A stretch of DNA of 64,000 nt from Microbacterium sp. W4I4. GTDB lineage: Bacteria; Actinomycetota; Actinomycetes; Actinomycetales; Microbacteriaceae. The stretch covers positions 806,001-870,000 of the forward strand of contig NZ_JAUSXT010000001.1 in the NCBI RefSeq assembly GCF_030816235.1, given 5' to 3'. This document shows, piece by piece, positions 41,435-51,313 of the stretch. The notes under the pieces are model-generated. The model did not search any database and was not told where the DNA came from. It saw nothing but the letters and a program-made list of their open reading frames with translations. Both the position numbers and the translations under genes were made by a program. Position 1 is the first letter of the stretch, and each line of letters begins with the position of its first letter.

Positions 41435-42324
41435 GCCTGCACCTCCGGCATGTTCATGGCGCTCTTGATGTCCTTGCCGCGTGCCTCGAGGATGCCGACG
41501 AGCGCTCCGTCGGGGTCGAGGGCGGCCACCTCGGATGCCGTCAGCCGGTCGCGCTGACCGACCAGACGCTTCCCGTGGCGCAGATCGCGGGCTTCCTCGG
41601 CCGTGACCGGCAGCACCGGCATCACGCGCTCCGCAGCCGCTGCGGGGCTCAGGGTCGGCGCACCGTCGAGATCATCGATGCCCACGGCGTCCTCGACGTG
41701 GAAGCCGCCGACCCGGGTGCGACGCAGCGCCGTGAGGTGACCGCCCACGCCGAGCGCGTCACCGAGGTCGCGCGCCAGGGCGCGGATGTAGGTTCCCGAG
41801 GAGCAGTCCACGATCACATCCAGGTCGAGGAAGTCCGCCGTGCGCCGCTGGGCGATCAGGTCGAAGCGCGAGACCGTCACCTCTCGGGCGGCCAGCTCGA
41901 CGCTCTCCCCCGCGCGCACCAGATCGTAGGCGCGGCGACCGGCGACCTTGATGGCGGAGACGGAGCTCGGCACCTGCGAGATCGCACCGGTGAGGCTGCG
42001 GATGCCGTTCTGCACCGCCTCGTCGTCCACGCTCGCCCAGGCCCCGGCATCCGCGGTGTCGACGAGGTCGCCCTCGGCGTCGTCGGTCGTGGTGCGCGAG
42101 CCGAGGCGGATGGTGGCCGTGTAGGTCTTGTCGGCGCCGACGATGTACGTCAGCAGTCGGGTGGCGCCCTCGATGCCGATCACCAGCAGGCCGGTCGCCA
42201 TCGGGTCGAGGGTGCCGGCGTGCCCGACCTTGCGGGTGCCGAACGCCCGCCGGACGCGCGCGACCACGTCATGACTGGTCAGACCACCGGGCTTGTCTAC
42301 GAGGAGGATGCCATGCGATGCCAC
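41431..42324 (-). CDS. truB: tRNA pseudouridine(55) synthase
   Basis: Converts U55 in the T-loop of tRNAs to pseudouridine. At 297 residues it has GILLVDKPGGLTSHDVV (5-21), the catalytic block GHAGTLDPMATGLL with Asp41, KTYTATIRLGSRTTTDDAEGD, SAIKVAGRRAYDLVRAGE and CSSGTYIRALARDLG. A C-terminal PUA-like part follows. Part of the infB-rbfA-truB-ribF order, here split from rbfA by plus-strand mutY. Confidence 0.96.
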   Translation of the reverse strand: MASHGILLVDKPGGLTSHDVVARVRRAFGTRKVGHAGTLDPMATGLLVIGIEGATRLLTYIVGADKTYTATIRLGSRTTTDDAEGDLVDTADAGAWASVDDEAVQNGIRSLTGAISQVPSSVSAIKVAGRRAYDLVRAGESVELAAREVTVSRFDLIAQRRTADFLDLDVIVDCSSGTYIRALARDLGDALGVGGHLTALRRTRVGGFHVEDAVGIDDLDGAPTLSPAAAAERVMPVLPVTAEEARDLRHGKRLVGQRDRLTASEVAALDPDGALVGILEARGKDIKSAMNMPEVQA

Positions 42325-42367
42325 TCGTTCAGCCTACCGAGTCGCGGTGCTCGTCTAGGCTGGCGGG

Positions 42368-43255
42368 ATGCCGTCCGCAGCCCCCGATCCTCGCGTGCTC
42401 GCCGACTGGTACCGCCGCGAGGCGCGTGACCTCCCGTGGCGCCGGACCGAGTTCTCGGATCGTCATGGTGCGTGGGGAACGCTGGTCAGCGAGTTCATGC
42501 TGCAGCAGACGCCGGTCGCTCGGGTGATCCCGCATCTGACCGCGTGGCTGGAGCGATGGCCCTCACCGGATGCCATGTCCACGGCCACGCCGGCCGAGGT
42601 GGTGCACCAGTGGGCGAACCTGGGCTATCCGCGCCGCGCTCTCTGGCTGCACCGTGCCGCGGTGGAGACCGTCGAGCGCCACGGCGGAGTGGTCCCCCGT
42701 GATGTCGGAGCGCTGCTGGAGCTGTCGGGCATCGGCGATTACACGGCCCGCGCGGTGGCGGTGTTCCACTACGGCGACCGGCATCCCGTGGTCGACACCA
42801 ACACCCGTCGGGTGATCGCGCGCGCTGTGGACGGCCGTGCTCAGCCGGACCCGCCGTCGAAACGGGACCTTGAGCGTATGTCGGCTCTGATGCCCGAGGA
42901 CGTCGACGAGTCGGCGGTGTTCAACGCGGCGATGATGGAGCTGGGGGCGACCGTGTGCACGGCTCGGGCGCCGAAGTGCGAGGCCTGTCCGATAGCCGCG
43001 CAATGCGCCTGGCTCGCCGCGGGCCGGCCGGACACCGGTGACACCCGTCGCCGTCAGGCGCGGTACGAGGGTTCTGACCGTCAGGCCCGCGGCGGAGTGC
43101 TGCGGGCGCTGCGCGGCGCCGTCGACCATCGGATGCCGGCGGATGAGGTGCTCCCCGACTGGCCGGATGCCGTCCAGCGCGACCGCGCGATCGACTCGCT
43201 GATCGTCGACGGGCTGATCGAGGCGTCAGCGGGGATGCTGCTGCTCCCCCGCTGA
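42368..43255 (+). CDS. mutY: A/G-specific adenine glycosylase
   Basis: Removes adenine mispaired with 8-oxoguanine. The HhH-GPD domain has LPWRR, FMLQQTPVARV (catalytic Glu region), LSGIGDYTARAV (helix-hairpin-helix) and VDTNTRRVIAR with the catalytic Asp. The 4Fe-4S ligands are Cys197, Cys204, Cys207 and Cys213 (C-x6-C-x2-C-x5-C). At 295 residues it ends soon after and lacks the NUDIX-like 8-oxoG recognition domain of E. coli MutY, which is common in actinobacteria. Plus-strand insertion between rbfA and truB. Confidence 0.93.
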   Translation: MPSAAPDPRVLADWYRREARDLPWRRTEFSDRHGAWGTLVSEFMLQQTPVARVIPHLTAWLERWPSPDAMSTATPAEVVHQWANLGYPRRALWLHRAAVETVERHGGVVPRDVGALLELSGIGDYTARAVAVFHYGDRHPVVDTNTRRVIARAVDGRAQPDPPSKRDLERMSALMPEDVDESAVFNAAMMELGATVCTARAPKCEACPIAAQCAWLAAGRPDTGDTRRRQARYEGSDRQARGGVLRALRGAVDHRMPADEVLPDWPDAVQRDRAIDSLIVDGLIEASAGMLLLPR

Positions 43256-43266
43256 CGGCGCTCGAA

Positions 43267-43698
43267 TCAGTCCTCTTCGTCGTCCTCGTCGCGCACGTAC
43301 GGGTCGGCGTCGCCGGCGTGGGTCGCACCCACGGCGAGCTTCGCCACCTCTTCGTCGCGCTCACGCGCCTGCCGCAGCAGGTCGGCGATGTGCCCGGCGT
43401 TCTCGGGCAGGGCATCCGCGATGAACTCCAGCGTGGGCACGAGGCGCACGTTGAGCTGACGACCCACCTCCTTGCGCAGCAGCCCTGTGGCCGACGTCAG
43501 CGCAGCACCGCTGGCGACGCGCTCCTCGTCGGTCCCCAGCACCGTGTAGAACACGGAGGCATGCTGCAGGTCTCCGGACACGCGCACGTCGGTGATCGTC
43601 ACGAACCCGAGGCGCGGGTCGCGCAGTCCCTTCTCCAGACGCTCGGCGAGGATGACGCGGATGCGGTCCGCGAACCGTGCCTGTCGTTCTCCGGCCAT
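43267..43698 (-). CDS. rbfA: 30S ribosome-binding factor A
   Basis: Helps mature the 16S rRNA 5' end in late 30S assembly. The 143 residues contain the KH-like fold with RIRVILAERLEKGLRDPRLGFVTITDVRVSGDL (12-44), the HASVFYTVLG strand and VRLVPTLEFIAD. The acidic tail (VRDEDDEED) is common in actinobacteria. The ATG at 43698 with upstream GGGAG was preferred to a GTG nine bases earlier. Separated from infB by a hairpin, so partly independent expression is likely. Confidence 0.94.
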   Translation of the reverse strand: MAGERQARFADRIRVILAERLEKGLRDPRLGFVTITDVRVSGDLQHASVFYTVLGTDEERVASGAALTSATGLLRKEVGRQLNVRLVPTLEFIADALPENAGHIADLLRQARERDEEVAKLAVGATHAGDADPYVRDEDDEED

Positions 43699-43722
43699 GA
43701 TTCCCACTCCCTATGTGAAGAA

Positions 43723-43749
43723 TGAGGGGCGCCCAGCGGGCGCCCCTCA
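43723..43749 (-). terminator. Hairpin terminator between infB and rbfA
   Basis: Perfect 12-bp stem TGAGGGGCGCCC (43723-43734) and GGGCGCCCCTCA (43738-43749), loop AGC, 15 bp after the infB stop, then TTCTTC on the minus strand. Confidence 0.75.
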
Positions 43750-43763
43750 CCTGTCTGATCGGA

Positions 43764-46523
43764 TCAGCTGCGGGTCTTCTCGACCATCTCGATGGTCTCG
43801 ATCTCGTCGCCGATCTGGATGTCGTTGAACTTGCCCAGACCGATACCGGCCTCGAAGTCCGTGCGGACCTCGGTGACGTCGTCCTTGAAGCGACGCAGCG
43901 ACTCGATGGCGAGGCCATCTGCGAGGACGATGCCATCGCGGATGACACGGGCCTTCGCGTTGCGCGTGATCGTTCCCGAGCGGACGATGACACCGGCGAT
44001 GTTGCCGAACTTCGAGGAGCGGAACACCTCGCGGATCTCGGCGACACCCGACTGGACCTCTTCGAACTCCGGCTTGAGCATTCCCTTGAGGGAGTTCTCG
44101 ATCTCGTCGATCGCCGAGTAGATGACCGAGTAGAACCGGACATCCACGCCCTCGCGGGCCGCAGCCTCACGGGCCTTGGGGTCGGGGCGGACGTTGAAGC
44201 CCACGATGATCGCGTTGTCGATCGTCGCGAGGTTCACATCCGACTCCGTGACCGCACCCACACCACGGTGGATGATGCGCAGCTGCACGGTGTCGTCGAC
44301 CTCGATCTTGAGGAGCGACTCCTCCAGCGCCTCGACGGCACCGGACACGTCGCCCTTGATGATGAGGTTGAGCGTCTCGACCTTGCCCTCTTCGAGAGCA
44401 CGGGTGAAGTCCTCGAGCGAGATGCGCTTGCGGGCCTTGGCCAGCAGGGCGTTGCGCTCGACGGCCTCGCGCTTCTCAGCGATCTGACGCGCCATGCGGT
44501 CCTCGTCGGTGACGATGAAGACGTCACCGGCGCGGGGCACCGAGTTCAGACCCTGCACCTGCACGGGGCGGGACGGAGCTGCGTACTCGACCGAGTCGCC
44601 GTTCTCGTCGAGCATGGCGCGGACGCGGCCGTAAGCCGTTCCCGCCACGATCGAGTCGCCGACGTGCAGCGTTCCGGACTGGATCAGCACCGTCGCGACC
44701 GAACCGCGGCCCTTGTCGAGCTTCGCCTCGATGGCGACACCGCGAGCGGCCTTGTTCGGGTTGGCCGTGAGGTCCAGACCCGCGTCGGCGGTCAGCAGGA
44801 CGGCATCGACGAGCTCCTGGATGCCGGTGCCCGCACGGGCCGACACATCCACGAACAGCACGTCTCCGCCGTACTCCTCGGCGACCAGACCGTACTCGGT
44901 GAGCTGCTGACGGACCTTGGCCGGGTTGGCCTCGGGCTTGTCGACCTTGTTCACCGCGACCACGATCGGCACACCGGCCGCCTGGGCGTGGTTCAGGGCC
45001 TCCACCGTCTGCGGCATGATGCCGTCGTCGGCGGCGACCACGAGGATCGCGATGTCGGTGACCTGCGCACCACGGGCACGCATGGCGGTGAACGCCTCGT
45101 GACCCGGGGTGTCGATGAAGGTGACCGCACGCTCGATGCCGTCGTGCTCGGTCCAGATCTGGTACGCGCCGATGTGCTGGGTGATGCCACCGGCCTCGCC
45201 CTCGACGACATTGGACTTGCGGATCGCGTCGAGCAGTCGGGTCTTACCGTGGTCGACGTGACCCATGACGGTGACCACCGGGGGACGGATCTCGAGGTCA
45301 TCCTCGCTCTCCGCCTCCAGCTCGGCATCGAGGTCGAGACCGAAGCCCTCGAGGAGCTCCTTGTCCTCGTCCTCGGGCGAGACCATCTGGATCTTGTAGC
45401 CGAGCTCCTCGCCCAGCACCTCGAAGGTCGCCTCGTCCAGCGACTCGGTGGCCGTGGCCATCTCGCCGAGGTTGAAGAGGATGGTGACCAGCGTTCCGGG
45501 CTGAACGGTGTAACCGTTCAGTGCCTCGAGCTTGTCCGCGAAGTCCGCGATCGATGCGCCGCGGCGCAGGCGGATGATCTCGCCGTTGCCCTTGGAGACG
45601 TTGACGCCGCCGACGATCGGCGCCGACCGCATCTCGAATTCCTGGCGCTTCGCCCGCCGCGACTTGCGCTGCTTGCTCTTGCCGCCGCCCTTGCCGAAGG
45701 CACCTGCGGTACCGCCGCCGGGTCCACGACCACGACCGCCGCCACCACCGGGACGACCGGCGAATCCGCCGCCGCCACCGGGACGCGCGCCGGGACCTGC
45801 ACCGGGAGCGCCGGCGCCGCCAGGACGACCGGGGCCGCCGGAGCGCTGCTGGAACGGTGCGCCACCGGGACGACCGCCCTGACCGCCGCGTGCGCCACCG
45901 GGGCCGCCGGGGCCGCCGGGACGACCGGGACGCGGAGCGCCGATTCGCGGGGAGTCAGCGCGCGGAGCCTGCGGACGCGGGATGTTGCCGGGGGTAGGAC
46001 GCTGGCCCATGCCCTGTGCCGACGCGAACGGGTTGTTCCCGGGGCGAGGACCTGCGGGACGCGCGCCCATTCCCTGCGCCGAGGCGAAGGGGCTGTTGCC
46101 CGGGCGCGATGCGCCGGGCTTCGGTGCGCTGCCGCCGGGCTTGGGGCCGGCCGGCTGGGACTCAGCGGGCGTCGCCGCGGGCTTGTCCTCGACCGGTGCC
46201 GGGGTGCTCTCCGCCTGCGGCTCCGGAGTCTCCGGCTTCGCGGCGGGCTTCGGTCCGGGCTTGGGTCCGGGCACCGGAGCGCCGGACTTGACGCCGGAGG
46301 GCGCCGGAGCCTTCGCTGCGGGCTTCGCCTCAGCCTTGGGTGCCGCGGCCTTCGCCGCGGGATCGGCCTCGATGGCAGCGCGAAGCTTGCGCGCCACAGG
46401 GGGCTCGATGGTCGAAGAGGGACTCTTCACGAACTCGCCCAGCTCCTTGAGCTTCGCGAGTGCGAACTTGCTGTCGATGCCGAGTTCAGCGGCGATCTCG
46501 TGTACGCGTGGTTTACCAGCCAC
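43764..46523 (-). CDS. infB: Translation initiation factor IF-2
   Basis: GTPase that brings initiator tRNA to the 30S subunit. The 919 residues include an IF2_N motif ([24 protein letters not shown]), a ~250-residue Pro/Ala/Gly-rich linker with two copies of PFASAQGMG and long Gly-rich stretches, then a second IF2_N-like segment, the G domain with GHVDHGKT (about 420), DTPGHE and NKVDK, and the C-terminal domains binding fMet-tRNA. The linker length is typical for actinobacteria. Located between ylxR and rbfA as expected. Confidence 0.98.
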   Translation of the reverse strand: MAGKPRVHEIAAELGIDSKFALAKLKELGEFVKSPSSTIEPPVARKLRAAIEADPAAKAAAPKAEAKPAAKAPAPSGVKSGAPVPGPKPGPKPAAKPETPEPQAESTPAPVEDKPAATPAESQPAGPKPGGSAPKPGASRPGNSPFASAQGMGARPAGPRPGNNPFASAQGMGQRPTPGNIPRPQAPRADSPRIGAPRPGRPGGPGGPGGARGGQGGRPGGAPFQQRSGGPGRPGGAGAPGAGPGARPGGGGGFAGRPGGGGGRGRGPGGGTAGAFGKGGGKSKQRKSRRAKRQEFEMRSAPIVGGVNVSKGNGEIIRLRRGASIADFADKLEALNGYTVQPGTLVTILFNLGEMATATESLDEATFEVLGEELGYKIQMVSPEDEDKELLEGFGLDLDAELEAESEDDLEIRPPVVTVMGHVDHGKTRLLDAIRKSNVVEGEAGGITQHIGAYQIWTEHDGIERAVTFIDTPGHEAFTAMRARGAQVTDIAILVVAADDGIMPQTVEALNHAQAAGVPIVVAVNKVDKPEANPAKVRQQLTEYGLVAEEYGGDVLFVDVSARAGTGIQELVDAVLLTADAGLDLTANPNKAARGVAIEAKLDKGRGSVATVLIQSGTLHVGDSIVAGTAYGRVRAMLDENGDSVEYAAPSRPVQVQGLNSVPRAGDVFIVTDEDRMARQIAEKREAVERNALLAKARKRISLEDFTRALEEGKVETLNLIIKGDVSGAVEALEESLLKIEVDDTVQLRIIHRGVGAVTESDVNLATIDNAIIVGFNVRPDPKAREAAAREGVDVRFYSVIYSAIDEIENSLKGMLKPEFEEVQSGVAEIREVFRSSKFGNIAGVIVRSGTITRNAKARVIRDGIVLADGLAIESLRRFKDDVTEVRTDFEAGIGLGKFNDIQIGDEIETIEMVEKTRS

Positions 46524-46617
46524 AATTCTCCTGTCGGGGTCGGTCCACCCTGACAGGGCAGACCACTAGTCGCGGACGGGTCTCATTTCGAGCCGTTCAC
46601 TTTGTTTCCATAGCCGT

Positions 46618-46890
46618 TCAGCCTTTGTTCTTCGAGCCGTACTGTTCGATGGTCTGCGCATCCTCCGCCTCGGGGAAACCGATGGCAGGTGAGACGCGAA
46701 GTGCTCGTGCAAAAGCCCGGCGCCGCAGAGCGGCAGCCAGACATTCGGATGTCGGATGCAGCCATGCGCCCCTCCCCGGCAGCACGCCTCGCTCGTCGAA
46801 GACGAGCTCGCCGTTGTGCTGGACCACTCTGATCAGAGTGGTTCGAGAGGCACGATCGCGGCAACCGACACACGTTCGTACAACATCCAT
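46618..46890 (-). CDS. ylxR: YlxR family RNA-binding protein
   Basis: A 90-residue DUF448 protein. MDVVRTCVGCRDRASRTTLIRV and GRGAWLHPTSECLAAALRR carry the YlxR signature TCVGCR and GRGAxLHxxxxC. It binds RNA, acts as a nucleoid or RNase P-related factor in some bacteria, and sits in the nusA-infB operon here as usual. The ATG at 46890 was chosen; the longer frame adds non-family residues. Confidence 0.92.
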   Translation of the reverse strand: MDVVRTCVGCRDRASRTTLIRVVQHNGELVFDERGVLPGRGAWLHPTSECLAAALRRRAFARALRVSPAIGFPEAEDAQTIEQYGSKNKG

Positions 46891-46942
46891 CTTACACCTC
46901 ACCGCACTGTCCGAAGCCCGGCGCACCGCGCCGGGGGGTCCG

Positions 46943-47926
46943 TCACTCCATCACGCTGTCGGGCTGGATGTCGATCTTCGCGCCGGTCAGCTTCGCCGCG
47001 AGGCGCGCATTCTGTCCTTCCTTGCCGATCGCCAGCGACAGCTGGTAATCGGGAACCAGTGCGCGGACCGCCTTGATGTTGGCGTCCAGCACGAAGGCCG
47101 AGGTCACCTTGGCGGGCGAGAGCGCGTTGGCGACGAAGGTCGCCAGGTCGGGGTGATGGTCGACGATGTCGATCTTCTCGCCCGACAGCTCCTCGGTGAC
47201 CGCGCGCACGCGGCGACCCATCTCACCGATGCACGCTCCCTTGGCGTTGACCGACGGGTCGTTCGCCTTGACCGCGATCTTGGTCCGGTGACCGGCCTCG
47301 CGGGCGAGAGAGACGATCTCGACCAGCCCGGCCGCGATCTCGGGGACCTCCAGGGCGAAGAGCTTGCGGACCAGGCCCGGGTGGGTGCGCGAGACCGTGA
47401 TCTGCGGACCCTTGGTTCCCTTGGCGACACTGGTCACGTACACGCGCAGGCGCGTGCCGTGCGTGTACTCCTCGCCGGGGACCTGCTCCTCGGGAGGGAG
47501 GATCGCCTCGACGGAACCGAGGTCGACGTGGATCATGCGGGGGTTCGGGCCCTGCTGGATGACGCCGGCGACGATGTCGCCCTCTTTGCCGCGGAACTCG
47601 CCGAGCACCGCGTCATCGGCGATGTCGCGCAGTCGCTGGCCGATGACCTGCTTGGCGGCGTAGGCGGCGATGCGCCCGAAGTCGTCAGGAGTGGTCTCCT
47701 CCTCGCCGATGATCGCGCCCTCTTCGTCCTTGACGGGCTGCAGCACGGCCACATGTCCGGTCTTGTCGTTGAGCTCGACACGCACGCCGTCGGGAATCGT
47801 GCCCTCTTCGGAGACGTGCTTGCCGTAGGCGGTGAGGATGGCCTGCTCGATGATCGACACGAGCTCGTCGAAGGGGATCCCCTTCTCCTTCTCGATTCCT
47901 CGCAGCAGTCCGAGTTCGATGTCCAT
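46943..47926 (-). CDS. nusA: Transcription termination/antitermination factor NusA
   Basis: Binds RNA polymerase and modulates pausing, termination and antitermination. The 327 residues comprise the N-terminal polymerase-binding domain (MDIELGLLRGIEKEKGIPFD), an S1 domain (about 110-180, GDIVAGVIQQGPNPRMIHVDLG), and two KH domains (NDPSVNAKGACIGEMGRRVRAV and LSLAIGKEGQNARLAAKLTGAKI). It lacks the E. coli-type acidic C-terminal repeats, as normal for actinobacteria. No rimP precedes it in this window. Confidence 0.97.
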   Translation of the reverse strand: MDIELGLLRGIEKEKGIPFDELVSIIEQAILTAYGKHVSEEGTIPDGVRVELNDKTGHVAVLQPVKDEEGAIIGEEETTPDDFGRIAAYAAKQVIGQRLRDIADDAVLGEFRGKEGDIVAGVIQQGPNPRMIHVDLGSVEAILPPEEQVPGEEYTHGTRLRVYVTSVAKGTKGPQITVSRTHPGLVRKLFALEVPEIAAGLVEIVSLAREAGHRTKIAVKANDPSVNAKGACIGEMGRRVRAVTEELSGEKIDIVDHHPDLATFVANALSPAKVTSAFVLDANIKAVRALVPDYQLSLAIGKEGQNARLAAKLTGAKIDIQPDSVME

Positions 47927-48024
47927 CAGCGGTCTCCTCTATTCAGCTCTCATCCGCGGAAAGACGCTCCGCGGGCATCCGTCCAGAATAGCCGAAACGG
48001 AGGGCGCCGGACGAGCCGCGCACG

Positions 48025-48056
48025 GCGACGCCCCCGGCACTCACCGGGGGCGTCGC
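48025..48056 (-). terminator. Hairpin terminator after the phoX-like gene
   Basis: Perfect 13-bp stem GCGACGCCCCCGG (48025-48037) and CCGGGGGCGTCGC (48044-48056), loop CACTCA, nine bases beyond the PhoX stop. It isolates PhoX from nusA. Confidence 0.8.
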
Positions 48057-48064
48057 GACGCGGG

Positions 48065-50119
48065 TCAGACCCGGTGCACCTGCACCACGGCCGGACGAGG
48101 AGCCGCGGCGACGTCGCCGGGCGCGTTCGACCCGTAGTCGGGGAACAGCGACCGCGGGACGTCGAACGTGCCGTCCTCGCCCGGGTGCTGGACAGCGACG
48201 AAGACCAGGCCCTCCTTGTCGTGGATGACCGGCCCGCACGTCTCGGCGTCGCGCGGCACTGCGAGGAACTGCTGGACGTGGCCGCGCTCCTGGCCCGTCA
48301 GCGGCACCTTGAACAGTCCGTCGGCGTAGCCGATCGTGCTCGGTGCGCCGTCGGTGGAGATCCACAGGTCGCCCGCCGAGTCGAACGCCACGTTGTCGGG
48401 ACAGGAGATCGGCGAGACGAGCTCCTTCGGGAAGCCCGCGAAGTACGCGCTGTCGAACGTGTTCGGATCGCCGCACAGCAGCAGGATGCTCCAGCCGAAC
48501 GTCGTGCCGCCCTGCCCCGCGGTCTCTGTCAGCTCGATGACGTGGCCGTAGCGGTTGCCGGTGACGGGGTTCGCCTCGTCGACCTCGGTGCGCTTGCTGT
48601 TGTTGGTGAGGGCGACGTACACCTTGCCGGTGACCGGGTTCGGCTCGACGTCTTCAGGGCGGTCCATCTTCGTCGGACCGACCGCGTCGGCGGCGAGGCG
48701 CGTGTGCACCAGCACCTGCTCGGTGGTGAAGCCGGGCACGACGCTGCGTCCGCGCTGAGTGAGCGGGATCCAGATCCCGGTGCCGTCGAACGCTCCGTCG
48801 GAGGGCAGTGCGCCCGAGCCGGTGACCTCGGCGACGGGCGAGTTGCCGCTGAACTTCGCGACGTACAGGTCGCCTTCGCTCAGCAGGGACAGGTTCTTGC
48901 GACGCGAGCCCGAGATGCGGTTCTTCGAGACGAACTTGTACAGGTAGTCGTTGCGCTCGTCATCGCCCATGTAGGCCACGACGTGTCCGTCCTCGGCGAC
49001 GCGCACGTTGGCGCCCTCGTGCTTGAACCGGCCCATGGCGGTGTGCTTGCGCGGCGTGGAGGTCGGGTCCTGCGGGTCGATCTCCACGATGTAACCGAAG
49101 CGGTTCGGCTCGTTGACGTACGCCGGGTCGTGCGCGTCGAAGCGGGGGTCGTACGCCTCCCAGCCCGTCGAGGTGCTGGTCGTGCTCGAGCCGCTGTAGC
49201 GCTGCTGCTCGGTGGTGTCGGCGGCCCAGGCGAAGTAGCCGTTGAAGTTCTCCTCACCGGAGAGGATCGTTCCCCACGGCGTGGTGCCGCCGGCGCAGTT
49301 GCCGAGAGTGCCGCGCACCCAGCGGCCCGCGGGGTCGGCCGCCGTCTTGACCAGGTCGGATCCCGCCGCCGGGCCGGTCAGCTCGAACTCGGTCTCGACG
49401 GTGATGCGACGGTTGCGTCGACCGCCGACGACGTACTCCCACGGGTCGCCGACCTTGCGGCGGCGGATCTCCACGACGGACATGCCCTGCGCGGCCTTGT
49501 AGATCTCGCCACGGCGACGCAGCTCTGCGGCATCCGTGGTGTCCGGGAACATGAGCTGGGGGTTGACGTACTCATGGTTGTTGACGAGTACGCCCGTCTT
49601 CCCGCTCGGGTCCGCGACGATGTCGAGGTAGTCGCTGTTGTAGCCGAACTGCTCGGCCTGCGCCTCGGGCGTCTGTGCGTCGATGTCGAACGCGGGGGTG
49701 CGCGAGAACAGCGGATCGCCCCAGCGGATGATCGGCTTCCAGGTGTAGCCCGCCGGCACGGTGAACGCATCGACTGCGGCGGGCACGGGCGCGATGGCGC
49801 CGAAGGAGAGCCCCGCACGGCCGGGACGGGCGAACGATGCGCCCGGGCCCGCGACACCGGCTGCGGAGGGCGAGGACACCGGAGCGCCCTTGCCGACGCC
49901 GACGGCCACGGCCACTGCGGCTGCGGCGCCGAGGCCGAACAGCGCACGACGCGAGAAGACGGCGGATGCGATCGAGCGGAAGTCCTCGTTGGCGGAGGTG
50001 TTGCACTCCGGCCCCATGCACGCGTTGGCGCATTTGAGCTCACACGTCACGGCCGAGCGCTTGCCCCGCACGTGGTCGAGCATGGGCAGGTTTCGTCGGG
50101 TGGGTTCGGTCAGGGTCAT
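48065..50119 (-). CDS. PhoX family alkaline phosphatase (DUF839)
   Basis: A 684-residue secreted phosphatase. PhoX enzymes release phosphate from organic esters and use Ca and Fe in a beta-propeller. A twin-arginine signal lies near residue 55: SRRALFGLGAAAAVAVAVG. The mature part has the DUF839 features NNHEYVNPQLMF, NCAGGTTPWGTILSGEENFNGYF, RFGYIVEIDPQDP, MDRPEDVEPNPVTGKVYVALTNN and SCPDNVAFDSAGDLWISTDG. Start ATG 50119 has GGAGG upstream. A PHO-box-like repeat lies about 55 bp upstream, so induction by phosphate limitation is likely. Confidence 0.92.
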   Translation of the reverse strand: MTLTEPTRRNLPMLDHVRGKRSAVTCELKCANACMGPECNTSANEDFRSIASAVFSRRALFGLGAAAAVAVAVGVGKGAPVSSPSAAGVAGPGASFARPGRAGLSFGAIAPVPAAVDAFTVPAGYTWKPIIRWGDPLFSRTPAFDIDAQTPEAQAEQFGYNSDYLDIVADPSGKTGVLVNNHEYVNPQLMFPDTTDAAELRRRGEIYKAAQGMSVVEIRRRKVGDPWEYVVGGRRNRRITVETEFELTGPAAGSDLVKTAADPAGRWVRGTLGNCAGGTTPWGTILSGEENFNGYFAWAADTTEQQRYSGSSTTSTSTGWEAYDPRFDAHDPAYVNEPNRFGYIVEIDPQDPTSTPRKHTAMGRFKHEGANVRVAEDGHVVAYMGDDERNDYLYKFVSKNRISGSRRKNLSLLSEGDLYVAKFSGNSPVAEVTGSGALPSDGAFDGTGIWIPLTQRGRSVVPGFTTEQVLVHTRLAADAVGPTKMDRPEDVEPNPVTGKVYVALTNNSKRTEVDEANPVTGNRYGHVIELTETAGQGGTTFGWSILLLCGDPNTFDSAYFAGFPKELVSPISCPDNVAFDSAGDLWISTDGAPSTIGYADGLFKVPLTGQERGHVQQFLAVPRDAETCGPVIHDKEGLVFVAVQHPGEDGTFDVPRSLFPDYGSNAPGDVAAAPRPAVVQVHRV

Positions 50120-50172
50120 CAGTCCTCCTGGTCGGATGGCGGCACCTGAAAGGATGCTCGGCCGGATCGACG

Positions 50173-50194
50173 CGGCGGTGAACAGACGTTGAAC
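50173..50194 (-). promoter_or_regulatory. PHO-box-like double 11-bp direct repeat before phoX
   Basis: On the minus strand two adjacent units: GTTCAACGTCT (50194-50184) and GTTCACCGCCG (50183-50173). They match the GTTCA-start, 11-bp-period PhoP site and the unit seen upstream of the phosphate transporter. Oriented toward phoX, 54 bp before its start. Confidence 0.65.
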
Positions 50195-50249
50195 CCTTCG
50201 TGCTCGGACCGCCCGCGTGCTCGGGCGGCCAGAACTCGGACGACCGGAT

Positions 50250-51284
50250 TCAGACGGCCGAGGGCAGCTCGTCGATCGCGCGGATGAGCGCGAACAGCGA
50301 CCCGACCGCACGCTGGCGGAGGTTGAGCACCAGGCGCGGCAGCTCCACCACGTCGCCGTCGGCGATCTCCGTCTCCAGCGCTCCGCTGCGCTCGATGCGC
50401 CCTTCGGCGCACATGTCGCCGAATCGTTCGTTCAGGCTCTGCACGTCGGCATCCGTGGGCTCGTGGACCAGCCGCAGGACGAGGCGGTCTCCCACCCAGC
50501 GCAGCGAGTCGTAGTTGCGCCAGAAGGCGGTGATGTCGGCGACCGCCTCCTCGACGGAGTCGGTGATGAGCACACGGTCGAGGTCCTGCGGAGAGATCAC
50601 GCCTGCGGGCACCAGATGCTCGTCGATGAAGGTCTTCAGGCCGGTCCAGAACGAGCCGCCCGGCTCATCGAGCAGCACGATCGGCATGGGTTCCGCTTTG
50701 CCGGTCTGCTGCAGGGTGAGCAGCTCGAACATCTCGTCCATCGTCCCGAATCCTCCGGGAAGGCAGATGAAGCCCCGCGACTCCTTGATGAGCATGAGCT
50801 TGCGGGTGAAGAAGTATTTCATCGACACGATCTGAGCGTCCTGCTCGACGATCGAGTTCGCGCGCTCCTCGAACGGCAGTCGGATCGAGACTCCCAGCGA
50901 CATCTTCGAGCCCGCTCCCTCGGCGGCGGCCTGCATGATGCCGGGCCCCGCGCCGGTGACCACCATCCACCCATCACCGGCCAGCGCCGCGGCGACATCG
51001 CGCGCCTGCACGTACAGCGGATCGTCGTGCAGCGTGCGCGCCGATCCGAAGACCGTCACCTTGGGGATGTTGTGGAAGGGCTGGAACAGGCGGAACGCAT
51101 CGCGCATCTCGCTGAGCGCCGACGATGCGATCTTGAGGTCGAGCCGGTCGGTGTTCTCCCTGCCGAGCAGGAGCGCGGTCTGCAGCATCCGCGTGATCAG
51201 CCCGCGCTCCGCACGGATACCGGCCCGCTCCAGAAGTCCGGTGAGCTCGTGTCGCAGATCGTCGTCCAGCATGCCATCCGTCAT
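50250..51284 (-). CDS. LOG family protein (Rossmann-fold nucleotide hydrolase)
   Basis: A 344-residue LOG-family protein. The motif PGGFGTMDEMFE (about 177-188) is the PGGxGTxxE signature that defines phosphoribohydrolases of the LONELY GUY group, and GSARTLHDDPLY plus GAGPGIMQAAAEGA bind the nucleotide. At 344 residues it has an N-terminal helix region and a ~100-residue C-terminal addition compared with minimal LOGs. Known members release cytokinin bases or split AMP-like nucleotides. Located 29 bp after proS and likely co-transcribed. Confidence 0.85.
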   Translation of the reverse strand: MTDGMLDDDLRHELTGLLERAGIRAERGLITRMLQTALLLGRENTDRLDLKIASSALSEMRDAFRLFQPFHNIPKVTVFGSARTLHDDPLYVQARDVAAALAGDGWMVVTGAGPGIMQAAAEGAGSKMSLGVSIRLPFEERANSIVEQDAQIVSMKYFFTRKLMLIKESRGFICLPGGFGTMDEMFELLTLQQTGKAEPMPIVLLDEPGGSFWTGLKTFIDEHLVPAGVISPQDLDRVLITDSVEEAVADITAFWRNYDSLRWVGDRLVLRLVHEPTDADVQSLNERFGDMCAEGRIERSGALETEIADGDVVELPRLVLNLRQRAVGSLFALIRAIDELPSAV

Positions 51285-51313
51285 GCCCTCAGCCTGTCAC
51301 AGCCTCCGCGGGC

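Noticed and set aside
43722..46553. 943-codon open frame on the plus strand opposite infB
   Set aside because: Low-complexity shadow of IF-2, whose motifs are complete on the minus strand.
46460..50149. 1229-codon plus-strand open frame
   Set aside because: Spans the antisense of ylxR, nusA and phoX; Arg/Gly/Val/Asp-rich with no recognisable domain.
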